NCBI GenBank assembly: GCA_016708435.1
Contig: JADJFV010000001.1
Span: forward strand, 930,001-994,000
Origin: Leptospiraceae bacterium
GTDB lineage: Bacteria; Spirochaetota; Leptospiria; Leptospirales; Leptospiraceae
Direction: 5' to 3'
DNA length: 64,000 nt
The position numbers and the translations under genes are program-made. Each line of letters opens with the position of its first letter. The stretch's first letter is position 1. The notes under the pieces were generated by a model. It was given only the letters and a program-made list of their open reading frames with translations. It was not told where the DNA came from and made no database searches. This document shows positions 8,975 through 17,386 of the stretch, piece by piece.

Positions 8975-10525
8975 TTAAACCAAAACCTCAAATATTTTCT
9001 TGCCATTCACTTCATTCCATTTGGAAGAAAACTCTTTGTTCTTATTAAAATTAAAAGCAACCAAGTAGCCTATCGCATGACCTTTGCTTTCCAAATATCC
9101 GGAAAGCTGTTCGAGTCCTTTTCTGTGATATTCTTCGCCATACCAAAGCTTGAGTTCCAAAATATATTCTTTTTCATTGAAAGTAATGATTATATCGGAA
9201 CGTCTTTCGTAACTATGCTGGCTCTCTAGATAATAAAATCCTGTGCCATTTATGATTGGTTTGATGAAGGCAACTAAGAGTAGCCGTCCCTGTCTTTCGT
9301 AAAACTCAGTGTCTTTTTCGGAATAATTTTCTTTGATGAATTGCTGGAATTTTAGAAGAATTTTCTCCATTTCCAAATGACCATTCTTATCAATGTAATT
9401 ATCCCGAAAATTATATTGGATTGATACATTAGAAGTTTCTAATTTAGATACGTAATAATCAAAAAGGAGAATTTCATAAATTTTATTATTGATTTCCAAT
9501 TTACCATTCTTTCCTTTTTTTGTTATACCAAACATTTCTGAAAATTGAATTGTTGGATTTGAGATATTATATGTTATATCTTTTTCCTGAATAATCATAG
9601 AAAAAAGTAAATCGGAAAGTTCTTTATTGTTTTCTATATTCTTTATCAAATCATCAAATAGAGTATTTCTAAAACCTAAGATTTCATTTATCGCATCTTG
9701 AATTCCAAGCACTGTCCAGTTCCTGTACAACTTCTCATCGATGACTTTGCAAACTTTACTTACCAAGAAGGGATAACCATTTGTATACTTGTAAATATCA
9801 TTCGATATTTCCGATATATTTAATCCCAAATGATTTTCCTTTTCATAGTCCGCTATCATTGTGCTGATTTCTTCGGGATTAAAACTCATATCTATATCGA
9901 AGTCTGCTGCAATATTCCAGGGACTATTGAATTGTTTTTCATCATCAGGGCGCATTTTGAGTTTTATGTTTTTAATGTCGTGGACTCCAGCAAGGATCAC
10001 GCTATGAAAAGTGAAATCTTTTCCTGTATCTCTGCTTAAAAATTTATTTCTTAACATTCCAAGAAAATTCAAAAAAAGCCTGTGATTGCTTGCCTTATCT
10101 ACTTCATCGATAAGAATTACAATTTTCTCTTTGGAATGTTTCACAAAATCTGTTATGAAATTGCTTAATTCCATAAGACTTTTAGGCGTAGGATAATTTT
10201 TTAAATAGGTAAGAATTTCTTCTTTTTCAGAATATTCTAGAGCTCTGATCAGCAAAGTCATAAACGCATGGGAAACCGTTTCTTCATTTTCAAAGGACTC
10301 ATCTCCAACTCCTTCAAAGCTGGTGGATATGAGTAGATACTTATCCTGTAATTTTTTTTCTAAAAGATGTAATGTTGTAGTTTTTCCAAATTGGCGGGGA
10401 CGGTTGATGATAAAATACTTTCCTTTTTCAATGAGCCTTGTAACTACTTTTTCTATTTTCTCGCTGGTATCCACCATGTAGTGTTTATGAGGAATGCAAG
10501 TGCCTGTGATATTAAATTCTTTCAT
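8975..10525 (-). CDS. AAA-ATPase-like protein with C-terminal PD-(D/E)XK domain
   Basis: About 516 residues. NRPRQFGKTTTL is a Walker A of the AAA-ATPase_like (PF09820) type and IVILIDEVDKAS is the Walker B. The C-terminus has EYILELKLWYG, the ExK motif of the PDDEXK_9 domain usually fused to it. Members are common in accessory regions of gut and environmental bacteria; mobile-element or defence roles have been proposed but not proven. An upstream TTG (10537) is possible; I take the ATG at 10525 because it directly precedes the conserved part. It is a lone gene flanked by repeat-rich non-coding DNA, consistent with transfer. Confidence 0.85.
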   Translation of the reverse strand: MKEFNITGTCIPHKHYMVDTSEKIEKVVTRLIEKGKYFIINRPRQFGKTTTLHLLEKKLQDKYLLISTSFEGVGDESFENEETVSHAFMTLLIRALEYSEKEEILTYLKNYPTPKSLMELSNFITDFVKHSKEKIVILIDEVDKASNHRLFLNFLGMLRNKFLSRDTGKDFTFHSVILAGVHDIKNIKLKMRPDDEKQFNSPWNIAADFDIDMSFNPEEISTMIADYEKENHLGLNISEISNDIYKYTNGYPFLVSKVCKVIDEKLYRNWTVLGIQDAINEILGFRNTLFDDLIKNIENNKELSDLLFSMIIQEKDITYNISNPTIQFSEMFGITKKGKNGKLEINNKIYEILLFDYYVSKLETSNVSIQYNFRDNYIDKNGHLEMEKILLKFQQFIKENYSEKDTEFYERQGRLLLVAFIKPIINGTGFYYLESQHSYERRSDIIITFNEKEYILELKLWYGEEYHRKGLEQLSGYLESKGHAIGYLVAFNFNKNKEFSSKWNEVNGKKIFEVLV

Positions 10526-10671
10526 TATAAGTCTCAATTTAAGTAAAATTATCTCTTTAATCAGAATGATGGAGTTAGGGAAGGATGTAAAGCAGGAAAA
10601 GAAGTCGAGACAAATCTCTAAAGGCTATGAATGACGATTGGTCAGTGCTTTACATTGCTTATCCCCTCATT

Positions 10672-10765
10672 GCAGTTCATCTTGCGGTTCATGTTGCAGT
10701 CCATCTATAGTCTGAGATTTTTTAGAGTATGGTTGAACTGCTAGGAGAACTGCAACATGAACTGA
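10672..10765. repeat. Tandem 12-bp units followed by an inverted repeat
   Basis: Three 12-base units lie head to tail at 10672, 10684 and 10696 (GCAGTTCATCTT, GCGGTTCATGTT, GCAGTCCATCTA). About 45 bases later CTGCAACATGAACTG repeats the second unit in inverse orientation, so the segment can form a hairpin. It could be a protein-binding array or the end of a small mobile element. Confidence 0.5.
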
Positions 10766-10864
10766 TACTTGGTGTGATGGTTAATGCTGAGTGAGTAACG
10801 CGTAATGTTGAATTGGTCGCTTCGGAATCTAACTTCTAGAAATTCTTTTTGAATTTATAAATGC

Positions 10865-10926
10865 ATGAATGTTTGCATGGGTTGAAAAGACGCCCATGCG
10901 GAGAGTATTGCGCCCCGTTGGGGCTG
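10865..10926 (+). repeat. Dispersed repeat, family B, copy 1
   Basis: Two hairpins in a row: GCATGGG pairs with CCCATGC, then GCCCC-GTT-GGGGC, joined by GGAGAGTATT. The same 60-bp unit recurs in reverse orientation at 25446-25506, nearly identical except in the first loop. In copy 2 it runs directly into a transposase remnant. Confidence 0.65.
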
Positions 10927-11138
10927 TAATAAATTTACAAAACTTTATTGTTACCGTTGAATGGTTTATGAATTTAGAAAAAACAGGCATTAACCCTTGA
11001 CTATTAAATTTCAGTCTGTAAAAATTGCCCGGCGACCCTTATATATGGGAGAAAAAGTATAAATGATGCATAAAAAGAGGTTTACAAATTCCGAAATGCT
11101 TATAATCTGACTGCAATAGTTGCATCCTGAGTTAATTT

Positions 11139-11654
11139 ATGTCGAATGCTCCCAATGTGAAATACAATTCTGATAATGATTTTTACTACTTTTTAGCTGT
11201 CTTAGACGACGAGTCGGTGAAGACAACTCTTCTTCATTTCAACCTAACTGAAATCATCAATATGAGCAACCAAATCAAAAAGATTAATTTTGATGAATTG
11301 GAAAAAGAAGAAATTGTAGAATTCTTACTTACAACCTTCAATGAAAAATGCTCTACAGATCCAGCTAAGATTCAAAAGATTGGTCAACGCTTTCAGATTA
11401 CAGACAATGCAATTAACACAGAAAAGAAAAACTTCATCAATACCCTTTTAAAAAATCTAAAGAGTAGAACTCCGAATTTTTACAAAAGCAATATTCGAAA
11501 CCTCAAAAAGAAAAGAGACTTAAACGAAGAAGATAGCCGCAAACTCGGCATGAATGAAAGCGCGAATAAATTAATTCACGACAATAAGAAAGAAGTTATT
11601 ATTATTCTGAAAGCTCTCTATACCTTTAAAAGATTCGAAGCGATTGTGCTTTAA
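11139..11654 (+). CDS. Hypothetical protein, unknown
   Basis: 171 residues, charged, mostly helical, no signal peptide or membrane segment. The second half is very basic (NLKSRTPNFYKSNIRNLKKK), which could mean nucleic-acid or acidic-protein contact. I do not recognise the family. There is no clear ribosome binding site before the ATG. The stop region overlaps the convergent DUF2779 gene by four bases. It sits in an accessory stretch between repeat-rich DNA and the split DUF2779 gene. Confidence 0.55.
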   Translation: MSNAPNVKYNSDNDFYYFLAVLDDESVKTTLLHFNLTEIINMSNQIKKINFDELEKEEIVEFLLTTFNEKCSTDPAKIQKIGQRFQITDNAINTEKKNFINTLLKNLKSRTPNFYKSNIRNLKKKRDLNEEDSRKLGMNESANKLIHDNKKEVIIILKALYTFKRFEAIVL

Positions 11655-12541
11655 ACCAAGCGTCTTAGGGCTTCTACAACTTTGACCATTGCGTAGGTGT
11701 CCATCTTGCAATATTCTGATAGTAGCGAATAAATAGCATTAACCTCTTCACTCGATAGTTTCATTATTTTAGATCTAAGAAATTCTAAGTTAGCCATATT
11801 TCCATCGTTAATTCCAAGCTCTTTATAATCGAGACCGGTTAATGCTGGTAAGACTGCTTTTAAAGAAGCGCTTCCTTTTTGGTCAGGATGATAGTAGTAA
11901 AAGAACTTAAAAGGATCGGACAAGTCTTTGAAGTTTTCTAGAATCGAGGAATACCAATCCGCATACTGTGGAAATAATTCTACAGACTCTCGCAAACATC
12001 TTTTCTCAAATGTATCATTATAACAAATAATAGTTCCTGTAGACGAAATGAGTTTTGAAAGCTCAGATAGAATATTGAGCCTTGGATCCTCTTTTCCATT
12101 GTCTATGAAGCTGTAATGCTCTAGCGGCAAATCTGGATTAATCTGAACATGCAAGGAATATAAGAAAGGAATATGTTGGTATGGTTTTGTTTTGGGGTAT
12201 AGCGGTAAAGCGGGATTAATCGTTTCAAAGTCTAAGAAATAAAGCGGATATTGAAACGAATCTACAAAGTCTTTGAGTTTATCATTTTGAATATAAGGAA
12301 TTTTAGTTTGCTCTGTTTCTATTTGAACTTTCTGAGAGAACGTCAAATCAGGATTATCCGGTATGTCTTTTAGATAACGAATTCCAGATTTATAAAATTT
12401 TAATACTAAATCTCCGCCTTCTCTTAAATTAAAAATATCTCCATCCCCAAGTTCATTCCAGCAAGTCTTAAGGCTACAATTCTTAGGGCTACTACAAGAA
12501 TATTCCTGCGTAATAGAAGGAGTATCCGCTTTATGAATCAA
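11651..12541 (-). CDS. DUF2779 C-terminal half (DnaQ-like), in a -1 frame to its N-terminal half
   Basis: 296 codons. PLYFLDFETINPALPLYP carries the DxE of a DEDD exonuclease fold; ICYNDTFEKRCLRE and EYCKMDTYAMVKVV supply the later acidic positions. This is the DUF2779 domain (PF11074), normally the C-terminal half of a protein of about 500-600 residues. Its frame begins only with a TTG overlapping the stop of the upstream ORF, with no ribosome binding site of its own. I therefore read it as the second part of one gene, joined either by programmed frameshifting or, if the frame is broken, as a pseudogene. Confidence 0.8.
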   Translation of the reverse strand: MIHKADTPSITQEYSCSSPKNCSLKTCWNELGDGDIFNLREGGDLVLKFYKSGIRYLKDIPDNPDLTFSQKVQIETEQTKIPYIQNDKLKDFVDSFQYPLYFLDFETINPALPLYPKTKPYQHIPFLYSLHVQINPDLPLEHYSFIDNGKEDPRLNILSELSKLISSTGTIICYNDTFEKRCLRESVELFPQYADWYSSILENFKDLSDPFKFFYYYHPDQKGSASLKAVLPALTGLDYKELGINDGNMANLEFLRSKIMKLSSEEVNAIYSLLSEYCKMDTYAMVKVVEALRRLV

Positions 12542-13203
12542 ACTTTTAAAGTAAGTGAGTTGCTTTGAAAATTCATCTCTGCATATTTCATTTTTTCTAA
12601 GAGACTTATCTTTACAAAAAATTGCTTTAAGTCTAATTCATTTTCAAATACATAGTGTGGATTCACATTTAGAATTGAGCAATCCTTTATGTTGAGCCCG
12701 CAGAGTTTGGCTACATGCAATTGAAATAATAAATCTTTTACATTGTCTCGTTTGATATTAATGGAAGATTTAATCTGTATGATCTCCCAGGAATCATCTT
12801 CCTCGGACGGAATTAAAATATCCGTTCTCGAAAAAAACTCAGAGCTTAAAAAACTTGCATTGTAAATTACCTTGCGCTCTTCCAAGTTTTTTTGTGTCAA
12901 TTTATGAGCAGAAAACATACTCGTCTGTCTAGGAATTTCAACTCCATTTGGATATAGATTTCGAGCGTGGAAAAGGACTGACTCGTTTTGAATATTCATC
13001 CGATGTAAATTGCTTTCGTTCTTAGGAGAATAATGATGAGTAGTCGCTGTATGGTATTGATTCCAGAGGAGAGAGTCACATTTGAGTCCAAGCATAAAAC
13101 GAGACTTAGTTAGAACGACTGATCTTGGTTCTTGGGGAATTTGTATCTCGGGTAAATCGAAATTTTTATTGAGAAAATCTTTAAATCTAAAAAGTTTTAG
13201 CAT
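12538..13203 (-). CDS. DUF2779-family protein, N-terminal half (PD-(D/E)XK-like)
   Basis: About 221 residues from the ATG at 13203; a TTG at 13248 would add 15. LTKSRFMLGLKCDSLLW is the usual opening of these proteins. WEIIQIKSSINIK sits where homologs have an ExK nuclease motif, but the first catalytic Glu is Gln here. The ORF ends TTA AAA GTT TGA, and TTTTAAA on the plus strand (12544-12550) is a slippery heptamer in the correct phase for a -1 shift into the downstream frame. The 5' end is divergent from the secreted repeat protein at 13276. Confidence 0.78.
   Translation of the reverse strand: MLKLFRFKDFLNKNFDLPEIQIPQEPRSVVLTKSRFMLGLKCDSLLWNQYHTATTHHYSPKNESNLHRMNIQNESVLFHARNLYPNGVEIPRQTSMFSAHKLTQKNLEERKVIYNASFLSSEFFSRTDILIPSEEDDSWEIIQIKSSINIKRDNVKDLLFQLHVAKLCGLNIKDCSILNVNPHYVFENELDLKQFFVKISLLEKMKYAEMNFQSNSLTLKV
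12544..12550 (-). promoter_or_regulatory. Candidate -1 frameshift site (T TTA AAA)
   Basis: On the coding strand the last sense codons of the N-terminal ORF read ACT TTA AAA GTT TGA. T_TTA_AAA fits the X_XXY_YYZ rule exactly and in phase. A -1 slip continues AGT TTG ATT CAT into the open downstream frame. I see no obvious stimulatory hairpin or pseudoknot just downstream, so an ordinary frameshift mutation is the main alternative. Confidence 0.5.
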
Positions 13204-13275
13204 TGGCTCTGATTCTAATCTAATCCGCTTACCTATTTTGAATAGCAATAAAAAAGAAATGACGATACTTATTTT

Positions 13276-15510
13276 ATGAATTCTAAGATTGCATTGTTAA
13301 TTTTCCTATTTTCTCTGGTATTTGTTTTCCCCGAAGCAACAAAAAAACAAAACAAAAATAAGAATGTGAAGAAACAGGAAACTTCCATTAAGACTGGAAT
13401 AGAAATTTTGGCTAATAAAAACTTTCAAATTATTCTACCGAGTGAATCAGGTTTCAGGAAAGATTTATATGATCTAAATGGGATTTTATTAGAATCTGAA
13501 TACTTAAATGCAAAAGGAAATTTAGTAGAGTCCGAGCCGAATGTCGCAATTGAAAAAAGAAAATACAATGCTTCTGGTTTTTTAGAAGAAATCAAAACTT
13601 TTGATAAACTCAAAAATATTTCTTCGCGTATCACTTTCTCTTATGATAGTAAATGCGTAGAAATAAAAAAGAGTGAAGATTGCCTGAAAGAAGTTTCTTC
13701 TCTTAATGGAGAGGACAATCCAATCGAAGATGAAAATGGAATCCATAAATACAAAATGGAATTTGATCCAACTTGCATTGGAATTGAAAAACACAAAGTA
13801 TCAGAATGTAGAACTCTCGAAGTGAATCTAAATAAAAAACTAAAACTTGTAGAGGATAACAATGGTAATGCGAAAGTCGTTAGAACCTTTGATACATTTG
13901 GCAATCTAAACCTACACGAAATCTACGATCGATCCAATAAAATTAAACATAAATTGATTTATGCATATGATTATAAATGCATTGAGATTACAGGCAAACC
14001 CCAAGCCTGCATCATCTTTCATGAATATTCAAATAGAATAGATAAGAAAGAAAACAAATCAAGCTTGGAAAATGTGAACTATGGAAAGAGAATTATTCAG
14101 TATGATTTGAATTGCGTCAAAGAAAAACAGAATGCAGAAAATTGCATTAGCTTAGAAGAAAATTATGATATAAACGGAAAATTACAAGACATTGCTCATC
14201 GCTTTACATTTGGATGTCTCGACTATTCTGTTGAGCTAGGAGCGTATGCAAAGAAAACGGCAAGCTTTGACAAAAAAGGAAACGAGATTCTGAGAGAATT
14301 TTACAACGCGAAGAATCAACTAATCGAAGATAGTTCCGGAGGGGCAAAATACATATTTGCCTATAGCCAAGCATGTCTGGATAACGGTCATAAACCGCAT
14401 GATTGTAAAACTCTATCCGAAGTCTATGATAAGAACTTAAAACTAAAATACAAAGCTATCTTTGATGAGAACTGTGTCAAAACCGGAAAAGCAAATTTAG
14501 AATCACCCAATTACTGCACTGCCTGGAAAGAAACTTACGATTCAAAAGAAGTAGCAGAAAACAAAAAAGACAGCATTAAAATCGTGAAAGCAAACTTTGA
14601 TCAAAATGGCTTTAAAATTGATTTAGAAAAATACAATATCTATCAAAAGCTAAGCGTTAAAACAATTTATCTTTTTGATAAAGAGAAATTAATTAAAAAA
14701 GAAAATCAAGATGTAAATGGAAAACCAATCGAAGACTCGGATGGAATAGCGACTTATCTTTACAAATATGAGAATTCGAAATTTACCACAAGAGAAGAGA
14801 CCCTTGGAAAAAATGGAAGACTAAAAGCAAATCCAGATGGTATAGCTAGAATGATTTTTGCCTACAATGAAAATTGTCTGAAAAAAAAATCAAATCGTTA
14901 TGAATGCACAACCTTAGAGGAATTTCACGACCAGAATGAAAATCTGATCGAATTAAAATCTACTGGAGAGGATATTCATAGTTATGCAAAGATGGTTAGA
15001 GAGTTTGATTCCAATGGAAATCTAATTCTAGAAGCCTACTACGACAAAGATCATAAGCTTAAAAAAAATCAAAAAGGAATAGCAAAGTATAAATTCAATT
15101 ACGACACAAACGGAGACTTGCTAAGTGAAGACCATTTTGGAAAGAAAAATAATTTGAAACGAAAAATTCAATACTCATATGATCCAAAGTGCAAGGCTCT
15201 TTCCAGTGATTTTAGTTGCAATACTTCCATTGCTTATTTTAGCAAAAAGAATGTTCCAGTAGACAAGCTTCGCCTCGATGGAATTCTCTATGCAGAAGAA
15301 ATTACTTCTTACAATTATGATTGCATCAAGACCACCTCGGAGCCAGAAGAATGTCTGGAAAAAAAAGAATTCTTAAATTCAAAAAAAGAAATCGTCTTTG
15401 CTGAATACTTTCAGTATCGCAAACCACCCACTCCGAAAAGCGAAATCAAACTCATTAAACTAAAACTCACCCAAGATAAAATTCCCTACAGCGCGGAATT
15501 TATTAAATAA
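13276..15510 (+). CDS. Exported repeat protein with conserved Cys pairs (YD-like repeats)
   Basis: 744 residues. A signal peptide (about residues 1-21, LIFLFSLVFVFPEA) precedes about ten repeats of 50-60 residues. Each has a beta-hairpin pattern such as FDSNGNLILEAYYDKDHKL and GIAKYKFNYD, close in style to YD/RHS or MORN-like repeats. Almost every unit also has a Cys pair in the pattern YDxxC-(8-12)-C followed by an acidic stretch (for instance YDYKCIEITGKPQAC). No release or toxin domain is seen at the C-terminus. It is likely an exported or surface protein; the function is unknown. Confidence 0.75.
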   Translation: MNSKIALLIFLFSLVFVFPEATKKQNKNKNVKKQETSIKTGIEILANKNFQIILPSESGFRKDLYDLNGILLESEYLNAKGNLVESEPNVAIEKRKYNASGFLEEIKTFDKLKNISSRITFSYDSKCVEIKKSEDCLKEVSSLNGEDNPIEDENGIHKYKMEFDPTCIGIEKHKVSECRTLEVNLNKKLKLVEDNNGNAKVVRTFDTFGNLNLHEIYDRSNKIKHKLIYAYDYKCIEITGKPQACIIFHEYSNRIDKKENKSSLENVNYGKRIIQYDLNCVKEKQNAENCISLEENYDINGKLQDIAHRFTFGCLDYSVELGAYAKKTASFDKKGNEILREFYNAKNQLIEDSSGGAKYIFAYSQACLDNGHKPHDCKTLSEVYDKNLKLKYKAIFDENCVKTGKANLESPNYCTAWKETYDSKEVAENKKDSIKIVKANFDQNGFKIDLEKYNIYQKLSVKTIYLFDKEKLIKKENQDVNGKPIEDSDGIATYLYKYENSKFTTREETLGKNGRLKANPDGIARMIFAYNENCLKKKSNRYECTTLEEFHDQNENLIELKSTGEDIHSYAKMVREFDSNGNLILEAYYDKDHKLKKNQKGIAKYKFNYDTNGDLLSEDHFGKKNNLKRKIQYSYDPKCKALSSDFSCNTSIAYFSKKNVPVDKLRLDGILYAEEITSYNYDCIKTTSEPEECLEKKEFLNSKKEIVFAEYFQYRKPPTPKSEIKLIKLKLTQDKIPYSAEFIK

Positions 15511-15549
15511 ATGGTTTAAAAAAATCAGGGCTACACTAATATAAATCTT

Positions 15550-16767
15550 ATGTTTAACTTTCTAAAAAAACTCTTTGGCTCAAATACAAGGTATGAATCG
15601 CATCCAGAAGCAGTTGTGATTTCTTGTTTCTTTAACCCTCAAAATTCTCCGTATAGACTAAAAGCATTTAACCAGTTCTATGAGTTGATTCAGGATACGA
15701 ATCATTTTATATTAGAATGTGTGATTGGGAGCGCAAAGCCACAATTACCCGAAAGTAAAAATATCAAACGTGTATATACAGAAAATCTACTCTGGCACAA
15801 AGAGGCTCTTTTAAATAGAATCATTGCGGAGCATTTGCCGGCAAAGTATAAATATATTTTTTGGGTAGATGCAGATGTGATCTTTCAAAATACAAACTGG
15901 ATTGTAGAGGGTGTGGAAGAGTTACAAACGCATAATATCATTCAACCGTTCGAATATTGTATTCATCTAGAACGAAATGAGACAGAGCCTTCTTTTGATG
16001 TAAGTGAGCATAAAAAAAGAATTTTCAAAGAAAGTTATTCCAATCGTAGACTCTGGCGAAGCTTCTGTGCAAATTTTAAAACTGCAAACTTAAATGCAAT
16101 GCAACAAGAAAATTACAATATTCACGGACATGTGGGTTTTGCGTGGGGAGCAAGAAGAGAAATTTTAACAAAAATACCGTTATACGATAGAGCCCTAATC
16201 GGAGGAGCAGATCATATCATCGCACATGCGGCGGCGGGGCAAATACCGCATAGCTGCATTACAAAGTCTTTTACGGATAATTTGGATGAAGTATTAAACT
16301 GGTCTAAACGATTTTTTAAATTAGTCCAAGGAAGAATTGGTTATGTGGAAGGCGATTTATACCATATCTGGCATGGAGATATTGATAAACGACAATACTT
16401 AAAGCGCATCCAAGATTTCACTACTAAGACAAAACAAATTATTCACAAAGATGAAAATGGACTCTATGTAACTCACGAAGGTGATGATGAGTATATGAAA
16501 AAATATTTCAAGCACAGAGAAGTTACATCGGAAAATGAATATTTAAGTTCTATGGATACAAGTTATTCAGAGAGTTCTGGAAACTCTTCTCGCTCTGATT
16601 CTTTAGATCAAGCAATTCTTGCGAATGAAGTTTTAAATGATAGAAATGAAACAAGTTATACTCCATCAGAATTTGGAGAAGGACAAAGCGGCGGTGGTGG
16701 AGCAGGTGGCTCTTGGGATGAAAGTAGCTCTTCATCCCAAGTAGCTCAGTCAGATAATTTTTCTTAG
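15550..16767 (+). CDS. GT-A-like glycosyltransferase with low-complexity tail
   Basis: 405 residues without signal peptide. The N-terminal 300 residues contain YIFWVDADVIFQN, a DxD-type metal/nucleotide-sugar motif, followed by GHVGFAWGARREIL and DRALIGGADHIIAHAAAG, a pattern seen in predicted GT-A enzymes that act on surface polymers. From about residue 320 the protein becomes Ser/Gly-rich and probably disordered (SESSGNSSRSDSLDQ, GGGGAGGSW). There is no ribosome binding site; a TATAAA lies only five bases before the ATG, so a leaderless transcript is possible. The acceptor is unknown. Confidence 0.65.
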   Translation: MFNFLKKLFGSNTRYESHPEAVVISCFFNPQNSPYRLKAFNQFYELIQDTNHFILECVIGSAKPQLPESKNIKRVYTENLLWHKEALLNRIIAEHLPAKYKYIFWVDADVIFQNTNWIVEGVEELQTHNIIQPFEYCIHLERNETEPSFDVSEHKKRIFKESYSNRRLWRSFCANFKTANLNAMQQENYNIHGHVGFAWGARREILTKIPLYDRALIGGADHIIAHAAAGQIPHSCITKSFTDNLDEVLNWSKRFFKLVQGRIGYVEGDLYHIWHGDIDKRQYLKRIQDFTTKTKQIIHKDENGLYVTHEGDDEYMKKYFKHREVTSENEYLSSMDTSYSESSGNSSRSDSLDQAILANEVLNDRNETSYTPSEFGEGQSGGGGAGGSWDESSSSSQVAQSDNFS

Positions 16768-16776
16768 AGGAAAATA

Positions 16777-17217
16777 CTAATTAGCCCTATTTACAGTTAC
16801 AGAGCTTTTATTGCAAATTTCATTTGGTTTTAAGGAAGTCTCGTTCCATATTGCAACCTTGCCTTCTTTTGCAATGAGCTTTGTGCTTATGATAGCTGTA
16901 ATTACAAAGCTACTGTTTTTTCCGAGTGTGTCATTTCCTAGCCATACATTGTTGGATATATTTAGATTATCCACTGCACCGGAATTTTGCAGATAGTTTG
17001 TTTTCTTTTTATCGTTTGTATTTGTTTGGATCAAATGATAATAAAGCCCTTCCTTGACGTTAGTTGTCAGAGTAACCTTTTGCTTGGCACCGTTCACTGA
17101 TTCATTCTGTTTTGGGGAAGTGAAACTGATTGTAAGATTCTTAGGACAATCGAGAGAGAATACCTCTGTAGTGACACTAAATATAAATAATAGGACTATA
17201 ATGAAAAATTGTTTCAT
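16777..17217 (-). CDS. Small exported protein, unknown
   Basis: 146 residues. The first 22 residues form a clear signal peptide (FFIIVLLFIFSVTTEVFS). The mature part has two cysteines far apart and beta-rich sequence (KVTLTTNVKEGLYYHLIQ), like a single immunoglobulin-type fold. AAGGAGA nine bases before the ATG supports the start. It is convergent with the GT-A-like gene, nine bases away. No family recognised. Confidence 0.7.
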   Translation of the reverse strand: MKQFFIIVLLFIFSVTTEVFSLDCPKNLTISFTSPKQNESVNGAKQKVTLTTNVKEGLYYHLIQTNTNDKKKTNYLQNSGAVDNLNISNNVWLGNDTLGKNSSFVITAIISTKLIAKEGKVAIWNETSLKPNEICNKSSVTVNRAN

Positions 17218-17351
17218 GTCGTCGTCTCCTTTTTTACAAATTTATTTACCTTTAAATTTCATTACAAGAGAAAAAAAATTCAGATTTAAGAACATGCCTT
17301 ACACAAAGTAATAAAACTATGGAATTTTAAAAAGAATCAATAAAATTTACA

Positions 17352-17380
17352 TTGACCAAACTCTTATCATCTTCTATTTT
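17352..17380 (+). promoter_or_regulatory. Sigma70-type promoter for the sensor kinase
   Basis: TTGACC, a 17-base spacer, then TATTTT at 17375-17380. The expected transcription start falls at or within a base or two of the ATG at 17387, so the mRNA may be leaderless. Confidence 0.5.
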
Positions 17381-17386
17381 AAATTC

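Larger units (their letters stand above)
10526..11138. other. Repeat-rich intergenic region of about 610 bp
   Basis: No credible gene. It contains three near-identical 12-bp units and an inverted repeat (10672-10765) and one copy of repeat family B (10865-10926), listed separately. The remaining 200 bp before the gene at 11139 show neither a clear promoter nor a strong ribosome binding site. Confidence 0.5.

Noticed and set aside
10672..10765. CRISPR array
   Set aside because: Only three 12-bp units without spacers; no cas genes in the window.
13276..15510. RHS/polymorphic toxin
   Set aside because: No RHS core signature, no aspartyl self-cleavage site and no toxin domain or immunity gene at the 3' end; only the hairpin repeat style is shared.
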